A DNA stretch of 64,000 nucleotides from CAYSCX01 sp964429575 (GCA_964429575.1 CAYSCX010000010.1:1-64000), one strand, 5' to 3'. Positions 26,326-34,884 are shown, counted from the stretch's first letter. A program made the numbers and translations. Notes: generated by a model from the letters alone, not told the origin.

Positions 26326-27516
26326 ATGGAATTTGCACTCAGCCCGCGAACTCAGGAACTCCAGAACCGCGTCTCGGCCTTCATGGACCAATACGTCTTT
26401 CCGGCCGAGCCGGAAGTTGACCGCGCGATGGCCAAGGACGAGCACTCCGAAGCGCCGATTCTGAAGGACGTCCGGAAAAAGGCCAAGGCCGAAGGGCTTT
26501 GGAACCTTTTCCTGCCCGACTCAAGACACGGTGCGGGTCTGTCGAATCTCGAGTACGCGCCGCTGTGCGAGCTGATGGGCCGAAGCGCGATCGGCGCGCG
26601 CGCCTTCAACTGTATGGCGCCCGATACCGGCAACATGGAGATCCTCGCCGAATTCGGAACCCCGCAGCAGAAGGATCATTGGCTAAAGCCGTGTCTCGAG
26701 GGCGAGATGCGAACCTGCTTCTCGATGACCGAGCCTGATACCGCGGGCTCCGATCCAACTCAGCTCAAGACCCGCGCGGTGCGCGATGGCGACTACTACG
26801 TCATCAACGGACACAAGTGGTTCACATCGGGTGCAATCGGCGCAGGTTTCGCAATCGCGATGGTCGTTACGGATCCGAACGCCGAACCGCATCGGCGCGC
26901 GACCATGCTCATCGTTCCGACCGACGCGCCGGGCTTCAATCTCATCCGTCCGGTTCCCGTCATGGGCCACACCGGCGGCGGCGGACATTGCGAGATTATC
27001 TACAAGGATTGCAAAGTGCCGGTGACGAACCTGCTCGGCGAGGAGGGCGGCGGATTCGGAATATCGCAGGCCCGTCTCGGCCCCGGTCGTATTCACCATT
27101 GCATGCGCACCATCGGCATCGCGGAGCGAGCGGTGGAGCTGATGTGCAAGCGCGCCAACACGCGCTGGACGCACGGCAGCCTGCTCGCCGACAAATCCAA
27201 CATTCAGGAGTGGATCGCCGACTCACGCATCGAGATCGACTCGACTCGCCTCATGGTGATGCACACCGCGTGGAAGATGGACACCGCCGGCAAGCGCGAG
27301 GCGCGCAACGAGATCTCGATGATCAAGGTGATGGCGGCGAACATGGTGATGCGCGTGCTCGACCGCGCGATCCAGGTGTTCGGTGCGATGGGCGTCAGCG
27401 ATGACACTCCAATCGCAAGCTTCTGGCGCAACAGCCGTTCCTTGCGCATCGCCGACGGTCCCGACGAAGTACATCGCATGACGATTGCTCGGCGCGAACT
27501 CCGCAAATGGAAGTGA
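26326..27516 (+). CDS. Acyl-CoA dehydrogenase (ACAD10/11-like)
   Basis: A 396-residue FAD-dependent acyl-CoA dehydrogenase. It starts MEFALSPRTQELQNRVSAFM after AGAGGA. FAD/substrate motifs are CFSMTEPDTAGSDPTQL, GHKWFTSGA and VFGAMGVSDDTPI; the C-terminal catalytic-type Glu is in DGPDEVHRMTIAR, as in ACAD10/11. The next gene, 121 nt downstream on the same strand, is a phosphotransferase-type kinase. In animals ACAD10/11 fuse these two activities, and in Pseudomonas the lva operon has them as separate genes for 4-hydroxyacyl-CoA breakdown by phosphorylation and elimination. A similar substrate class is inferred here. Confidence 0.9.
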   Translation: MEFALSPRTQELQNRVSAFMDQYVFPAEPEVDRAMAKDEHSEAPILKDVRKKAKAEGLWNLFLPDSRHGAGLSNLEYAPLCELMGRSAIGARAFNCMAPDTGNMEILAEFGTPQQKDHWLKPCLEGEMRTCFSMTEPDTAGSDPTQLKTRAVRDGDYYVINGHKWFTSGAIGAGFAIAMVVTDPNAEPHRRATMLIVPTDAPGFNLIRPVPVMGHTGGGGHCEIIYKDCKVPVTNLLGEEGGGFGISQARLGPGRIHHCMRTIGIAERAVELMCKRANTRWTHGSLLADKSNIQEWIADSRIEIDSTRLMVMHTAWKMDTAGKREARNEISMIKVMAANMVMRVLDRAIQVFGAMGVSDDTPIASFWRNSRSLRIADGPDEVHRMTIARRELRKWK

Positions 27517-27533
27517 CCGCGAGACCTCTGAGC

Positions 27534-27562
27534 GGTCATCCTGAGCGGAGCGAAGGATCTCG
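27534..27562 (+). repeat. Short dispersed intergenic motif
   Basis: The spacer between the acyl-CoA dehydrogenase and kinase genes contains TCATCCTGAGCGGAGCGAAG followed by GATCTCG. Related sequences, in the other orientation, are at 42165-42200 and 56462-56490 (TCTCGC...CGCTC...ATGAC). The pattern resembles a small repeated intergenic element. The three copies are degenerate, so this is moderate evidence. Confidence 0.5.
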
Positions 27563-27637
27563 ACGGCGACAACCGCGTGATCTCAAGGTTAACCTCCGCG
27601 AAGCGCGTCTCAGCGGTCGACGCGCGTAAATCGCACA

Positions 27638-28738
27638 ATGGCAGAGCCGGCGGTTGAGATCGTTCCAGAGTTCGGCGAGGTGCGCGACGAGGAGCGCATC
27701 GACGCGTCCAAGCTCGCCGCCTATCTGAACGACAAACTGCCCGATGCGGCTGGCACGCCATCGATTCTCCAGTTCAAGGGCGGCCACTCGAACCTTACTT
27801 ACCTGCTTCGCTTCGGCAACCAGGAATGGGTGCTTCGACGGCCGCCGTTCCCGCCGATTCCTCCAGGCGCGCACGACATGTCGCGCGAGTTCCGGGTGCT
27901 GTCGCGGCTCTGGCAGCTGTTTCGACCGGCTCCGCGCGCGTGGCACTTGTGCGAAGACCCGTCGATCATCGGCGCGCCGTTTTTCATCATGGAGCGCCGC
28001 AACGGCATTCTGATTCGGATGCGCCAACCTCTGCCCGATGAGCTTGGCGGCGATCCGGCTACCTTCACGCGAGTGTCACAAGGATTCATCGACACGCTCG
28101 CGGATCTCCACATGGTCGATTTCGAGAAGGCCGGCCTTGGCGGCCTCGGCAAGCCCGACGGTTTCGTGCGCCGACAGATTGTCGGGTGGATGGATCGTTG
28201 GGAGCGGTCGAAGACCCGCGAAGTGCCGCTGATGAACAAGCTCGGCGCGTGGTTGCTCGACAATATGCCCGAGCCGCAGCGTCCCGCGCTTCTGCACAAC
28301 GATTTCTACCTGCACAACATAATGCTCGGTGCCGACAACCCAGGAGTGGTAGTGGGAGTATTCGATTGGGAGATGTCCACCCTTGGCGACGCGATGATCG
28401 ACGTTGGAACGTCGATCGCGTACTGGCGAGAGAAGGACGACCCGGCAGAGCTGCTCACGTCCACGAACCAAGTCGAAGCGCATACGCTGCGTCCGGGGTT
28501 TCTTTCGCGCGATGATTTGCTGCAGCGCTACTCGCACAGGACCGGGCGCGACGTCAGTAAGATCGCGTACTACTGGGCGTGGGCGCACTGGAAGAACGCG
28601 ACCGTGGTCGAGCAGCTCTACGCGCGCTACGTGAGAGGCGGCACCACCGATCCGCGTTTCGCCGCGATGTCCGATCAGGCGCCAGCGCTGGCCAGCGCCG
28701 CCGCCCGCATCGCAGCGAGGCTCGGCTTCAAAAACTAG
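27638..28738 (+). CDS. Phosphotransferase-family kinase (ACAD11/LvaA-like)
   Basis: A 366-residue aminoglycoside-phosphotransferase-fold kinase. Nucleotide-binding GGHSNLTYLLRFGNQEWVLRRPP is near 48-70 (abridged). The catalytic loop is LLHNDFYLHNIML and the Mg-binding loop is GVFDWEMSTLGD. Sequence style matches the APH domain of ACAD10/11 and LvaA-type 4-hydroxyacyl-CoA kinases, not antibiotic-resistance enzymes. It follows an acyl-CoA dehydrogenase gene, so the pair probably phosphorylates a hydroxyacyl-CoA and then eliminates phosphate. A second, distinct kinase of this fold is encoded at 40915-41937. Confidence 0.87.
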   Translation: MAEPAVEIVPEFGEVRDEERIDASKLAAYLNDKLPDAAGTPSILQFKGGHSNLTYLLRFGNQEWVLRRPPFPPIPPGAHDMSREFRVLSRLWQLFRPAPRAWHLCEDPSIIGAPFFIMERRNGILIRMRQPLPDELGGDPATFTRVSQGFIDTLADLHMVDFEKAGLGGLGKPDGFVRRQIVGWMDRWERSKTREVPLMNKLGAWLLDNMPEPQRPALLHNDFYLHNIMLGADNPGVVVGVFDWEMSTLGDAMIDVGTSIAYWREKDDPAELLTSTNQVEAHTLRPGFLSRDDLLQRYSHRTGRDVSKIAYYWAWAHWKNATVVEQLYARYVRGGTTDPRFAAMSDQAPALASAAARIAARLGFKN

Positions 28739-29143
28739 CTGCGGGCTTCCCGTTTGGGCTTCAATGCCCTCTCGATTCCTTAACCGCCACGCGGCACGTA
28801 TAATCTCGATGAGCGTTCTGCGCCCGGCCACCGAACTCGTGAGCTAAAAGGAAATTTTGCGAAACGAAATCACCGCCCGCTCACATCTAACCTGCTGATT
28901 TTACAGGCAATACCCTTCATTCTCGGCTCCCCTGAGCCGCGCGCGGTAAGGCGTTTTCCCGGCCCTTTTCAGGTCCTTTTCGGGCCTGCTAGGGGTACGT
29001 TCCCGCACGGAAACACACACTGGATTCAACCTTGTCGCCGCCGTTCTCGCTGGTCTCCGAGAGCTTTGCGAAACATCGGAACCGGGGCGCCAGCAGCATC
29101 GCGTCCCGGCTCGGCTTCCAAGACTGGCTGCCGCAGCCCGAGG
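28739..29143. other. Convergent intergenic region without a recognised gene
   Basis: About 405 bases separate the kinase gene and the convergent DsbA-like gene. They include a perfect TATAAT at 28799-28804 without a convincing -35, and tandem CCTTTTC motifs near 28960-28980 between GGCCC and GGGCC. I see no gene, tRNA or clear terminator. Confidence 0.6.
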
Positions 29144-29833
29144 TTAGCGTCGCGACTGGGCAAGCTCTTGGTCGATGATTGCGCGAAATTGTGCGAACGA
29201 AGCCGCTCCGGCGATCGCCTTGTGATTGATCACGAAGCTGGGCGTCGCGCTCACCCCGATCTGCCGTCCAACGGATTGGTCTGCTGCAATTTCCGACGCA
29301 TAGCGCTGGCTGTCCACACACGCATCGAAGGTGGCGGCGGCGAGACCCAGAGTACGCGCAATAGACTTGAATCGGGCGGGTCCGAGGTTCGCCTGGTTGG
29401 CGTACAGAGCGTCGTGGTACGGCCAGAATTGCCCCTGTTCATCGGCACATCGTGCGGCTATCGCAGCACCCTGCGCGGCGGGATGGCGCGACAGCGGAAA
29501 GTCCATGTGGATCAGGCGCACTTGGTCGCCGTACATCGCCAAAATCTGAGCGACAGTTGGTTCGGCCGTCCTGCAAAACGGACACTGGAAATCGGCGAAC
29601 TCGACGATTGTGACCGGCGCGTCGTCGGGACCACGCTGAGGATGTCCGACCGCCCACGGAGGACTCGAGGATGACGGCGCGTCCGCTGACGAGCCACTTG
29701 ACTCGGCGCTGCCGGTCGACGATGGCACGCGCTCCCATCCGCCCGGGTCTTCCTCATCGGCGCGCGACGCTTCGCAACTGATCAGTGCGAGGCATCCGGC
29801 GATTGCCGCGACGATTTGGCTGCTCGTCTTCAT
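29144..29833 (-). CDS. DsbA-like thioredoxin-fold lipoprotein
   Basis: A 229-residue exported protein. The signal ends in LALISC, a lipobox, so it is probably lipid-anchored. A Ser/Pro-rich linker (about 28-62) precedes the DsbA domain: active site CPFC within FADFQCPFCRTAEP, helical insertion with HPAAQGAAIAARCADEQGQFW, and the cis-Pro loop SATPSF. These features fit a periplasmic thiol-disulfide oxidoreductase of the DsbG/BdbD type. No DsbB partner is present in the window. It is transcribed away from the molybdenum hydroxylase operon. Confidence 0.88.
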   Translation of the reverse strand: MKTSSQIVAAIAGCLALISCEASRADEEDPGGWERVPSSTGSAESSGSSADAPSSSSPPWAVGHPQRGPDDAPVTIVEFADFQCPFCRTAEPTVAQILAMYGDQVRLIHMDFPLSRHPAAQGAAIAARCADEQGQFWPYHDALYANQANLGPARFKSIARTLGLAAATFDACVDSQRYASEIAADQSVGRQIGVSATPSFVINHKAIAGAASFAQFRAIIDQELAQSRR

Positions 29834-30029
29834 ACCAGTCCCGGCGAGATTCCCTTTGGCAAATTATGCCGGTCGTTTCCCCCCGAATCCATCCAGCGGA
29901 GGAAAAAGCGAAGAAAATCAGAATCGCAAGCAGGAGCACCGCGCGCGCCCTTTTCGCCGAGTGGTAAAGTAGGCTATCTAGAGGCGTTGGACGGGCGCCA
30001 TCCACGCCCGCCCGGGAGGATTGGTTCCC

Positions 30030-30908
30030 TTGCACGAATTGAACTACACAGCTCCGAATTCGGTCGCGGAGGCGGTGCAGATCCTGCGGCAGCATGGGGA
30101 GAACGCTCGCCCACTGGCCGGCGGCACTGACATCATCATCCAGATGCGCGCCGGCGTACGCCGCCCCACCCATCTGGTCGATGTCAAGAAGATTCCCGAA
30201 CTCCGCCAGCTATCATTTGACGCGAACTTCGGTCTCAAGCTCGGTGCGGCGGTGCCGTGCGTCGAGGTGTACGAGAACCGCGACGTGAAGCGCCACTACC
30301 CGGGACTCGCAGAGGCGGCGCATCTGATCGGCTCGCTTCAGATCCAAAATCGCGCCGCGGTAGGCGGGAATCTCTGCAACGGTTCGCCTGCCGCCGACAC
30401 GACGCCTGCGCTAATCGTGCTCGGCGCCAAGGCGCGCATCGCTGGGCCAAACGGCGAGCGTGAGGTGGCGGTCGAGGATTTCTGCGTGTCGCCGGGGCGC
30501 ACGGTTTTGCAGCCGGGCGAGTTGCTCGTTCAAATCTTCATTCCTGCGCCCGCGCCAAACTCATCCGACGCCTACCTGCGGCTCATCCCGCGCAACGAGA
30601 TGGACATCGCGGTGGTCGGGGCGGGTGTCGCGCTTACACTCGATGGCGACAAAGTGAAGGCGGCGCGGGTTGCGCTGGCCGCCGTTGCTCCGAGGCCGCT
30701 TTTCGTTCCCAAGGCGGGAGAGGCGCTAGTCGGCAAGAAACTCGACGACGCGAGTATCGCGGCTGCGGCGCGCGCGGCGATGGATGCGAGCACGCCCATC
30801 GACGACATGCGCGGCACCGCCGAGTATCGCAAACACGTGGTCGGCGTGCTGACCCGCCGGGCGATCAAGATCGCGGCAGAGAGGGCACGCAACGCCGGCA
30901 AGGCGTGA
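30030..30908 (+). CDS. Molybdenum hydroxylase FAD-binding (medium) subunit, CoxM-like
   Basis: A 292-residue FAD subunit of the xanthine-dehydrogenase family. The FAD signatures are ARPLAGGTDIIIQMR (about 28-42) and QIQNRAAVGGNLCNGSPAADT (about 105-125, abridged). The TTG at 30030 is taken as start because GGGAGGA lies at 30014-30020, about 9 nt upstream; a TTG at 30021 directly touches that site. There is no insertion of the kind carrying an extra 4Fe-4S cluster in the 4-hydroxybenzoyl-CoA reductase FAD subunit. First gene of the M-S-L operon. Confidence 0.87.
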   Translation: MHELNYTAPNSVAEAVQILRQHGENARPLAGGTDIIIQMRAGVRRPTHLVDVKKIPELRQLSFDANFGLKLGAAVPCVEVYENRDVKRHYPGLAEAAHLIGSLQIQNRAAVGGNLCNGSPAADTTPALIVLGAKARIAGPNGEREVAVEDFCVSPGRTVLQPGELLVQIFIPAPAPNSSDAYLRLIPRNEMDIAVVGAGVALTLDGDKVKAARVALAAVAPRPLFVPKAGEALVGKKLDDASIAAAARAAMDASTPIDDMRGTAEYRKHVVGVLTRRAIKIAAERARNAGKA

Positions 30909-30931
30909 CATCCTGACAGGACTTACAAGAC

Positions 30932-31435
30932 ATGAAAAAAGTACTGGTAGAAGCAAACATCAACGGCGAGACGGTCGAGTTCCTGTGCGAAGCGCGCCAA
31001 AGCCTGCTCGAAACGCTGCGCGACGTGCTCAACCTGACCGGCAGCAAGGAAGGCTGCCTCACGGGTGACTGCGGCGCGTGCAGCGTGATTGTTGACCGCC
31101 GCGTGGTGTGTTCGTGCCTGATGCTCGGGGTCGAGGCGGCGGGCAAGAACATCACGACCGTCGAGGGTCTCGCCACCGGCAACCAACTGCATCCGCTGCA
31201 GCAAAAGTTCCTCGAGAATGCGGCGCTTCAATGCGGCATCTGCACGCCGGGGTTCCTGGTCGCGGCGAAGGCGCTGATCGACACGAACCCGAATCCGAGC
31301 GAGTACGAAGTGCGCTATGCGCTCGCAGGGAATCTGTGCCGCTGCACCGGCTACGACAAGATCGTGCGCGCGGTGCAGGACGCGGCCAAGGCGATCTCGG
31401 CAGGCGCGGCTGAATCGCGCGCGAGCGCACGATAG
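30932..31435 (+). CDS. Molybdenum hydroxylase 2Fe-2S (small) subunit, CoxS-like
   Basis: A 167-residue protein carrying two 2Fe-2S clusters. The plant-ferredoxin-like N-terminal cluster is CLTGDCGACSV plus a later C in VVCSC; the C-terminal helical cluster is CGICTPGF and GNLCRCTGY. It passes electrons from the molybdenum centre to FAD. It lies 23 nt downstream of the FAD subunit and 55 nt upstream of the catalytic subunit. Confidence 0.92.
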   Translation: MKKVLVEANINGETVEFLCEARQSLLETLRDVLNLTGSKEGCLTGDCGACSVIVDRRVVCSCLMLGVEAAGKNITTVEGLATGNQLHPLQQKFLENAALQCGICTPGFLVAAKALIDTNPNPSEYEVRYALAGNLCRCTGYDKIVRAVQDAAKAISAGAAESRASAR

Positions 31436-31490
31436 AATCGAAGTCACCGAGAGAGCGACCAAACCGGGTCTTAAGTAAGCGAGGTTTCGT

Positions 31491-33782
31491 ATGGCAGAGG
31501 CGACCAGCAACCGAAAGTTCAGGGTAATCGGCACGCGCCCAATTCGTCACGATGGAGTCGACAAGGTGACGGGTCGCGCGAAGTACGGCGCCGACTACTC
31601 GTTCCCGGGCATGCTGCACGGCAAGGTGCTGCGCAGCCCACACGCGCACGCAGTCATCAAGTCGATCAAGGTGGACAAGGCGCTCAAGCTGCCGGGCGTG
31701 AAGGCGATCATCACCGCCGATGACCTGCCCGAGGCACCCAACAAGCTGCAACAGGCGGGCGAGATGGCGATCAATCCGAGCCATCTGTCGCGCAACATTC
31801 TCGCGCGCGGCAAGGTGCTGTACGACGGCCATGCGATTGCTGCGGTCGCCGCGACCAGCCCGCATATCGCCGAGGAGGCGCTCAGGCTCATCGAGGTGGA
31901 CTACGAGGTGCTGCCGCCGGTCATGACGGTGGAAGCCGCGATGAAGCCGGGCGCGCCAATCCTGATTCCTGACCTTCGCAACAACGAGGAAGGCGACAAG
32001 CAAACCAACGTCGCGCAGCACATGCAGTTCAAGCGCGGCGATCTGGACAAGGGATTCAAGGCGGCGGATTACGTCGTGGAGCGCGAGTTCAAGACCGCGA
32101 TGGTGCACCAAGGCTATATCGAGCCGCACAACGCGGTCGGCATCTATAACAACGACGGGCAGGCGACGATCTACTGTTCGACGCAGGGCGCATTCGACGT
32201 ACGCTCGCTAAGCGCGCAAGTCGTCGGCGTGGAGCCGGGCAAGATCAAAGTGGTGCCCGCGGAAATCGGCGGCGGTTTCGGCGGCAAGACTACGGTTTAT
32301 CTTGAGCCGCTGGCTGTCGCGCTGTCGAAGAAGACCGGCAAGCCGGTCAAGCTGGTGATGACGCGATCGGAAGTGTTGCGCGCGTCGGGGCCGACCTCCG
32401 GTTCGACGATCAAGATCAAGATGGGCTGCACGAAGGACGGCAAGATCACGGCCGCGCAGGTTTGGATGGCCTACGAGGCGGGCGGGTTCCCTGGTTCGCC
32501 GGTCGTCGCCGGTGCGATGTGCATCCTGGCGCCCTACGATTTTGAGAACTTGCTCATCGATGCGTACGACGTCGTGGTCAACCGGCCGAAGACCGCCGCC
32601 TACCGCGCGCCGGGAGCGACCAACGCCGCGATGGCGTCGGAGACGGTGCTCGACGAATTGGCCGAGAAGTGCGGAATCGATCCGCTGGACATGCGGATCA
32701 AGAACGGCGTCAAGGAAGGCTCGGCGCATCCCGCCGGTCCTCCGTACAAGCGCATTGGGTACATTCAGACCTGCGAGGCGATCAAGAACTCGCCGCACTA
32801 CAAGTCGAAGCTCGAGGGTCCAAATCGCGGCCGCGGCGTCGCGACGGGATTCTGGTTCAACGCGGGAATGCAGTCGTCCGCGACCGTCAACATTCACGCC
32901 GACGGTTCCGCGAGCGTGGTGACGGGATCGCCGGACATCGGCGGAAGCCGCGCGTCGATGGCGATGATCACTGCTGAAGTGCTGGGGCTCGAGGCGACGG
33001 ATGTGCGCCCACTCACCGCGGACACAGACTCGATCGGTCACACTGATGTGACCGGCGGAAGCCGCGTCACCTTCGCAACCGGCATGGCGGTCTATGAGGC
33101 TGCGCAGGACGCAGTGCGCCAGTTGTGCGAGCGCGCCGCCAAGCTCTGGGAGCGCAAGGTCGAGGACGTGGAGATGAAGGACGGCAAGCTGACCGCCAAG
33201 GGCAACGGCGTGCCGCCCATGAGCATCAAGGAAATCGCAAGCAAGCTCGGGCGCACGGGAGGACCAATCACCGGGCGCGCAAGCGTTAATGCGCGCGGAG
33301 TTGGAGCTGCGTTTGCGGCCACCTGCGTGGACGTTGAAGTCGATCCGGAAACTTTCAAGGTTCAAATCCTGCGCTGCACCGTGGCGCAAGACGCCGGCAA
33401 GGCGATCCATCCGAGCTACGTCGAGGGCCAGATGCAGGGCGGCACGGCGCAGGGGATCGGCTGGGCGCTGAACGAGGAGTACATCTACGACGACAAGGGC
33501 ATACTGCGTAACTCGGGACTGCTCGACTACCGCATGCCGACCTGTCTGGATCTCCCGATGATTGAAACCATCATCGTGGAGGAGCCGAACCCGGGCCATC
33601 CGCTCGGGGTGCGAGGAGTGGGCGAGGTTTCGATCGTCCCGCCTCCCGCGGCGGTGGCGAACGCAATTTATCGCGCTATCGGAGTACGCATGACGGAGCT
33701 TCCGATGTCTCCACCGCGACTACTGAAGGCATCGTTGAAACGCGGGGGAGCCGCCGATGCGCACTCTGCGGCGGCTGACTGA
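31491..33782 (+). CDS. Molybdenum hydroxylase catalytic (large) subunit
   Basis: A 763-residue molybdopterin-cytosine-dinucleotide-type subunit. Landmarks include VTGRAKYGADYSFPGMLHGK, EIGGGFGGKTTVYLEP, and the active-site loop AYRAPGATNAAMASE. The C-terminal catalytic Glu lies in RGVGEVSIVPPPAAVANAI. The loop is not AYxCSFR (form I CO dehydrogenase) nor AYRGAGR (form II), so CO oxidation is unlikely; the AYRAPG form occurs in hydroxylases of aromatic, N-heterocyclic or CoA-ester substrates. The substrate is unknown. A perfect terminator hairpin follows 23 nt after the stop. Confidence 0.9.
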   Translation: MAEATSNRKFRVIGTRPIRHDGVDKVTGRAKYGADYSFPGMLHGKVLRSPHAHAVIKSIKVDKALKLPGVKAIITADDLPEAPNKLQQAGEMAINPSHLSRNILARGKVLYDGHAIAAVAATSPHIAEEALRLIEVDYEVLPPVMTVEAAMKPGAPILIPDLRNNEEGDKQTNVAQHMQFKRGDLDKGFKAADYVVEREFKTAMVHQGYIEPHNAVGIYNNDGQATIYCSTQGAFDVRSLSAQVVGVEPGKIKVVPAEIGGGFGGKTTVYLEPLAVALSKKTGKPVKLVMTRSEVLRASGPTSGSTIKIKMGCTKDGKITAAQVWMAYEAGGFPGSPVVAGAMCILAPYDFENLLIDAYDVVVNRPKTAAYRAPGATNAAMASETVLDELAEKCGIDPLDMRIKNGVKEGSAHPAGPPYKRIGYIQTCEAIKNSPHYKSKLEGPNRGRGVATGFWFNAGMQSSATVNIHADGSASVVTGSPDIGGSRASMAMITAEVLGLEATDVRPLTADTDSIGHTDVTGGSRVTFATGMAVYEAAQDAVRQLCERAAKLWERKVEDVEMKDGKLTAKGNGVPPMSIKEIASKLGRTGGPITGRASVNARGVGAAFAATCVDVEVDPETFKVQILRCTVAQDAGKAIHPSYVEGQMQGGTAQGIGWALNEEYIYDDKGILRNSGLLDYRMPTCLDLPMIETIIVEEPNPGHPLGVRGVGEVSIVPPPAAVANAIYRAIGVRMTELPMSPPRLLKASLKRGGAADAHSAAAD

Positions 33783-33805
33783 GCACGGATCGAACTTGGA
33801 TGATG

Positions 33806-33837
33806 GGGCCGGACGCGTGCGTCCGGCCCTTCTGTTT
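33806..33837 (+). terminator. Intrinsic terminator of molybdenum hydroxylase operon
   Basis: A perfect 10-bp stem GGGCCGGACG / CGTCCGGCCC with loop CGTG spans 33806-33829 and is followed by TTCTGTTT. The next ATG (MoaD-like gene) is only 10 nt beyond the stem. Confidence 0.82.
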
Positions 33838-33839
33838 CA

Positions 33840-34115
33840 ATGGCCACAGTCGTAATACCGGCACTGCTACGTAAATTTACGATGGGGCGGGAGCGCGTTG
33901 ATGCGCGCGGCCGCAACGTCGGTGAGATCATTGACGATCTTGACCGTCAGTTCCCGGGATTCCGCCAGCACCTCGTCGAGGGCGGCGACTTGAAGCATTC
34001 GATAGCTGTATCCATCGATGGCGAACTGGGCACCGCCGGGTTGCTCGACAAGGTCGGCGACGCGAGCGAGGTTCACTTTCTGCCCGCACTTGCCGGAGGA
34101 AAGGATTGCGGTTGA
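33840..34115 (+). CDS. MoaD/ThiS-like sulfur-carrier protein with extended C-terminus
   Basis: A 91-residue beta-grasp protein (VVIPALLRKFTMGRERVDA ... VHFLPALAGG). MoaD and related sulfur carriers end in Gly-Gly, which is adenylated and thiocarboxylated. Here the Gly-Gly is followed by K-D-C-G before the stop, so proteolytic trimming would be needed, as known for CysO-like and QbsE-like carriers. It lies 57 nt after the molybdenum hydroxylase large subunit, but behind that operon's terminator; the start has no Shine-Dalgarno and sits in the terminator's T-rich tail. A molybdopterin role is contextual only. Confidence 0.78.
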   Translation: MATVVIPALLRKFTMGRERVDARGRNVGEIIDDLDRQFPGFRQHLVEGGDLKHSIAVSIDGELGTAGLLDKVGDASEVHFLPALAGGKDCG

Positions 34116-34233
34116 GGGACGATCGGCGCGCACGCAGTCAATCCACGCGCTATTTGCGTCGAATTGGCAGCCGACGACGTGAAGTCATCGGTGGAGAATG
34201 ACTAACGAGGGTTGAATTTGCTTGCGCGAGCGG

Positions 34234-34261
34234 TTGCAACTCGGGAGCGTTAAGTTAGAAT
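34234..34261 (+). promoter_or_regulatory. Possible sigma-70-type promoter
   Basis: TTGCAA (34234-34239) and TAGAAT (34256-34261) are separated by 16 bases and each matches the consensus at most positions. It points into a gene-free stretch ending in a strong terminator at 34308-34342. Confidence 0.45.
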
Positions 34262-34267
34262 ACGACT

Positions 34268-34342
34268 GCTGGCCGGGGTTTGCCCCCCTTTTCCCGGTCG
34301 GCTATATGGGCCGGGCGTCTCTGACGTTCGGCCCTGATTTTT
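34268..34342 (+). ncRNA. Candidate short structured transcript (sRNA or attenuator)
   Basis: No open frame fits between the possible promoter at 34234 and the terminator at 34308-34342. The transcript would be about 75 nt. CCCGGTC (34293-34299) can pair with GGCCGGG (34309-34315), which is also the 5' arm of the terminator, so the two hairpins exclude each other. No plus-strand gene follows, so a stand-alone small RNA is as likely as an attenuator. Confidence 0.35.
34308..34342 (+). terminator. Strong intrinsic terminator
   Basis: A 12-bp stem (GGGCCGGGCGTC with GACGTTCGGCCC, two G-T pairs), loop TCT, is followed by TGATTTTT. It could end the MoaD-like transcript or the candidate short RNA. 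Confidence 0.82.
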
Positions 34343-34434
34343 CTACTCGCAGATTAAGACAGGGATACAACGAATCGCGCGCTCCGCGCGCTAACTGTTC
34401 CCCGACCCGGTAACGGGCACAGCCGTATTCCCGG

Positions 34435-34833
34435 TCAGCTCAGGAAGACTTCGCGCACGTGGTTGGTGTCGTTGTACTCACGGACCTGCGCAATGCGGTC
34501 GCCGTCGAAGCGGAGGTAGAAGTGGTAGCGGTTCGCGTATTTCTTGCCATTGCCCGCAGTGGTGTCGGACTCGCACTGGATCGCGACGTGCGGTCCCTCG
34601 GCAATTACGGTGTGAATCTTCATGTTGAGACCGCGCGGGAACATGGTCTTGATGGTCTCGGCGAACTGCTTGATGAAGTTGTCCCTGCCGCGCAGCACGC
34701 CGAAGCCCGGCAAGCGCCCCATGATTTCGAACTCGAAGTTTTCGGTGAGCATTTCGGCGAGCGCCTTCGGATCGGGGTTTTCGAGTTGCTTCAAGAAGCT
34801 CAGCGCGCGTTCCTTCTCTTGAGCGGTGTCCAT
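34435..34833 (-). CDS. SnoaL-like (NTF2-fold) protein
   Basis: A 132-residue protein of the NTF2/SnoaL fold with ALSFLKQLENPDPKALAEML at the start, FGVLRGRDNFIKQFAETI in the middle and a C-terminal strand set KYANRYHFYLRFDGDRIAQVREYNDT (abridged). The family includes ketosteroid isomerases and polyketide cyclases but also many non-enzymatic proteins, so no reaction is assigned. The neighbour downstream on the same strand is the next CDS only after a long gap; upstream lies repeat copy B. Confidence 0.8.
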   Translation of the reverse strand: MDTAQEKERALSFLKQLENPDPKALAEMLTENFEFEIMGRLPGFGVLRGRDNFIKQFAETIKTMFPRGLNMKIHTVIAEGPHVAIQCESDTTAGNGKKYANRYHFYLRFDGDRIAQVREYNDTNHVREVFLS

Positions 34834-34884
34834 GTACTACCTCCGTGGTTTCGGCGCGCCGATGCGCGCGTGTCGATGCGTGTC

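Noticed and set aside
28799..28804. Perfect TATAAT box
   Set aside because: No convincing -35 and no gene downstream on that strand.
32208..33599. 463-codon minus-strand frame inside the molybdenum hydroxylase large subunit gene
   Set aside because: It is antisense to conserved enzyme motifs and rich in His/Arg as expected of a GC shadow frame.
31491..33782. CO dehydrogenase form I or II identity
   Set aside because: The active-site loop is AYRAPG, not AYxCSFR or AYRGAGR.
34222..34413. 63-codon plus-strand frame
   Set aside because: It runs through a strong terminator hairpin and lacks a ribosome site, so it is not taken as coding.
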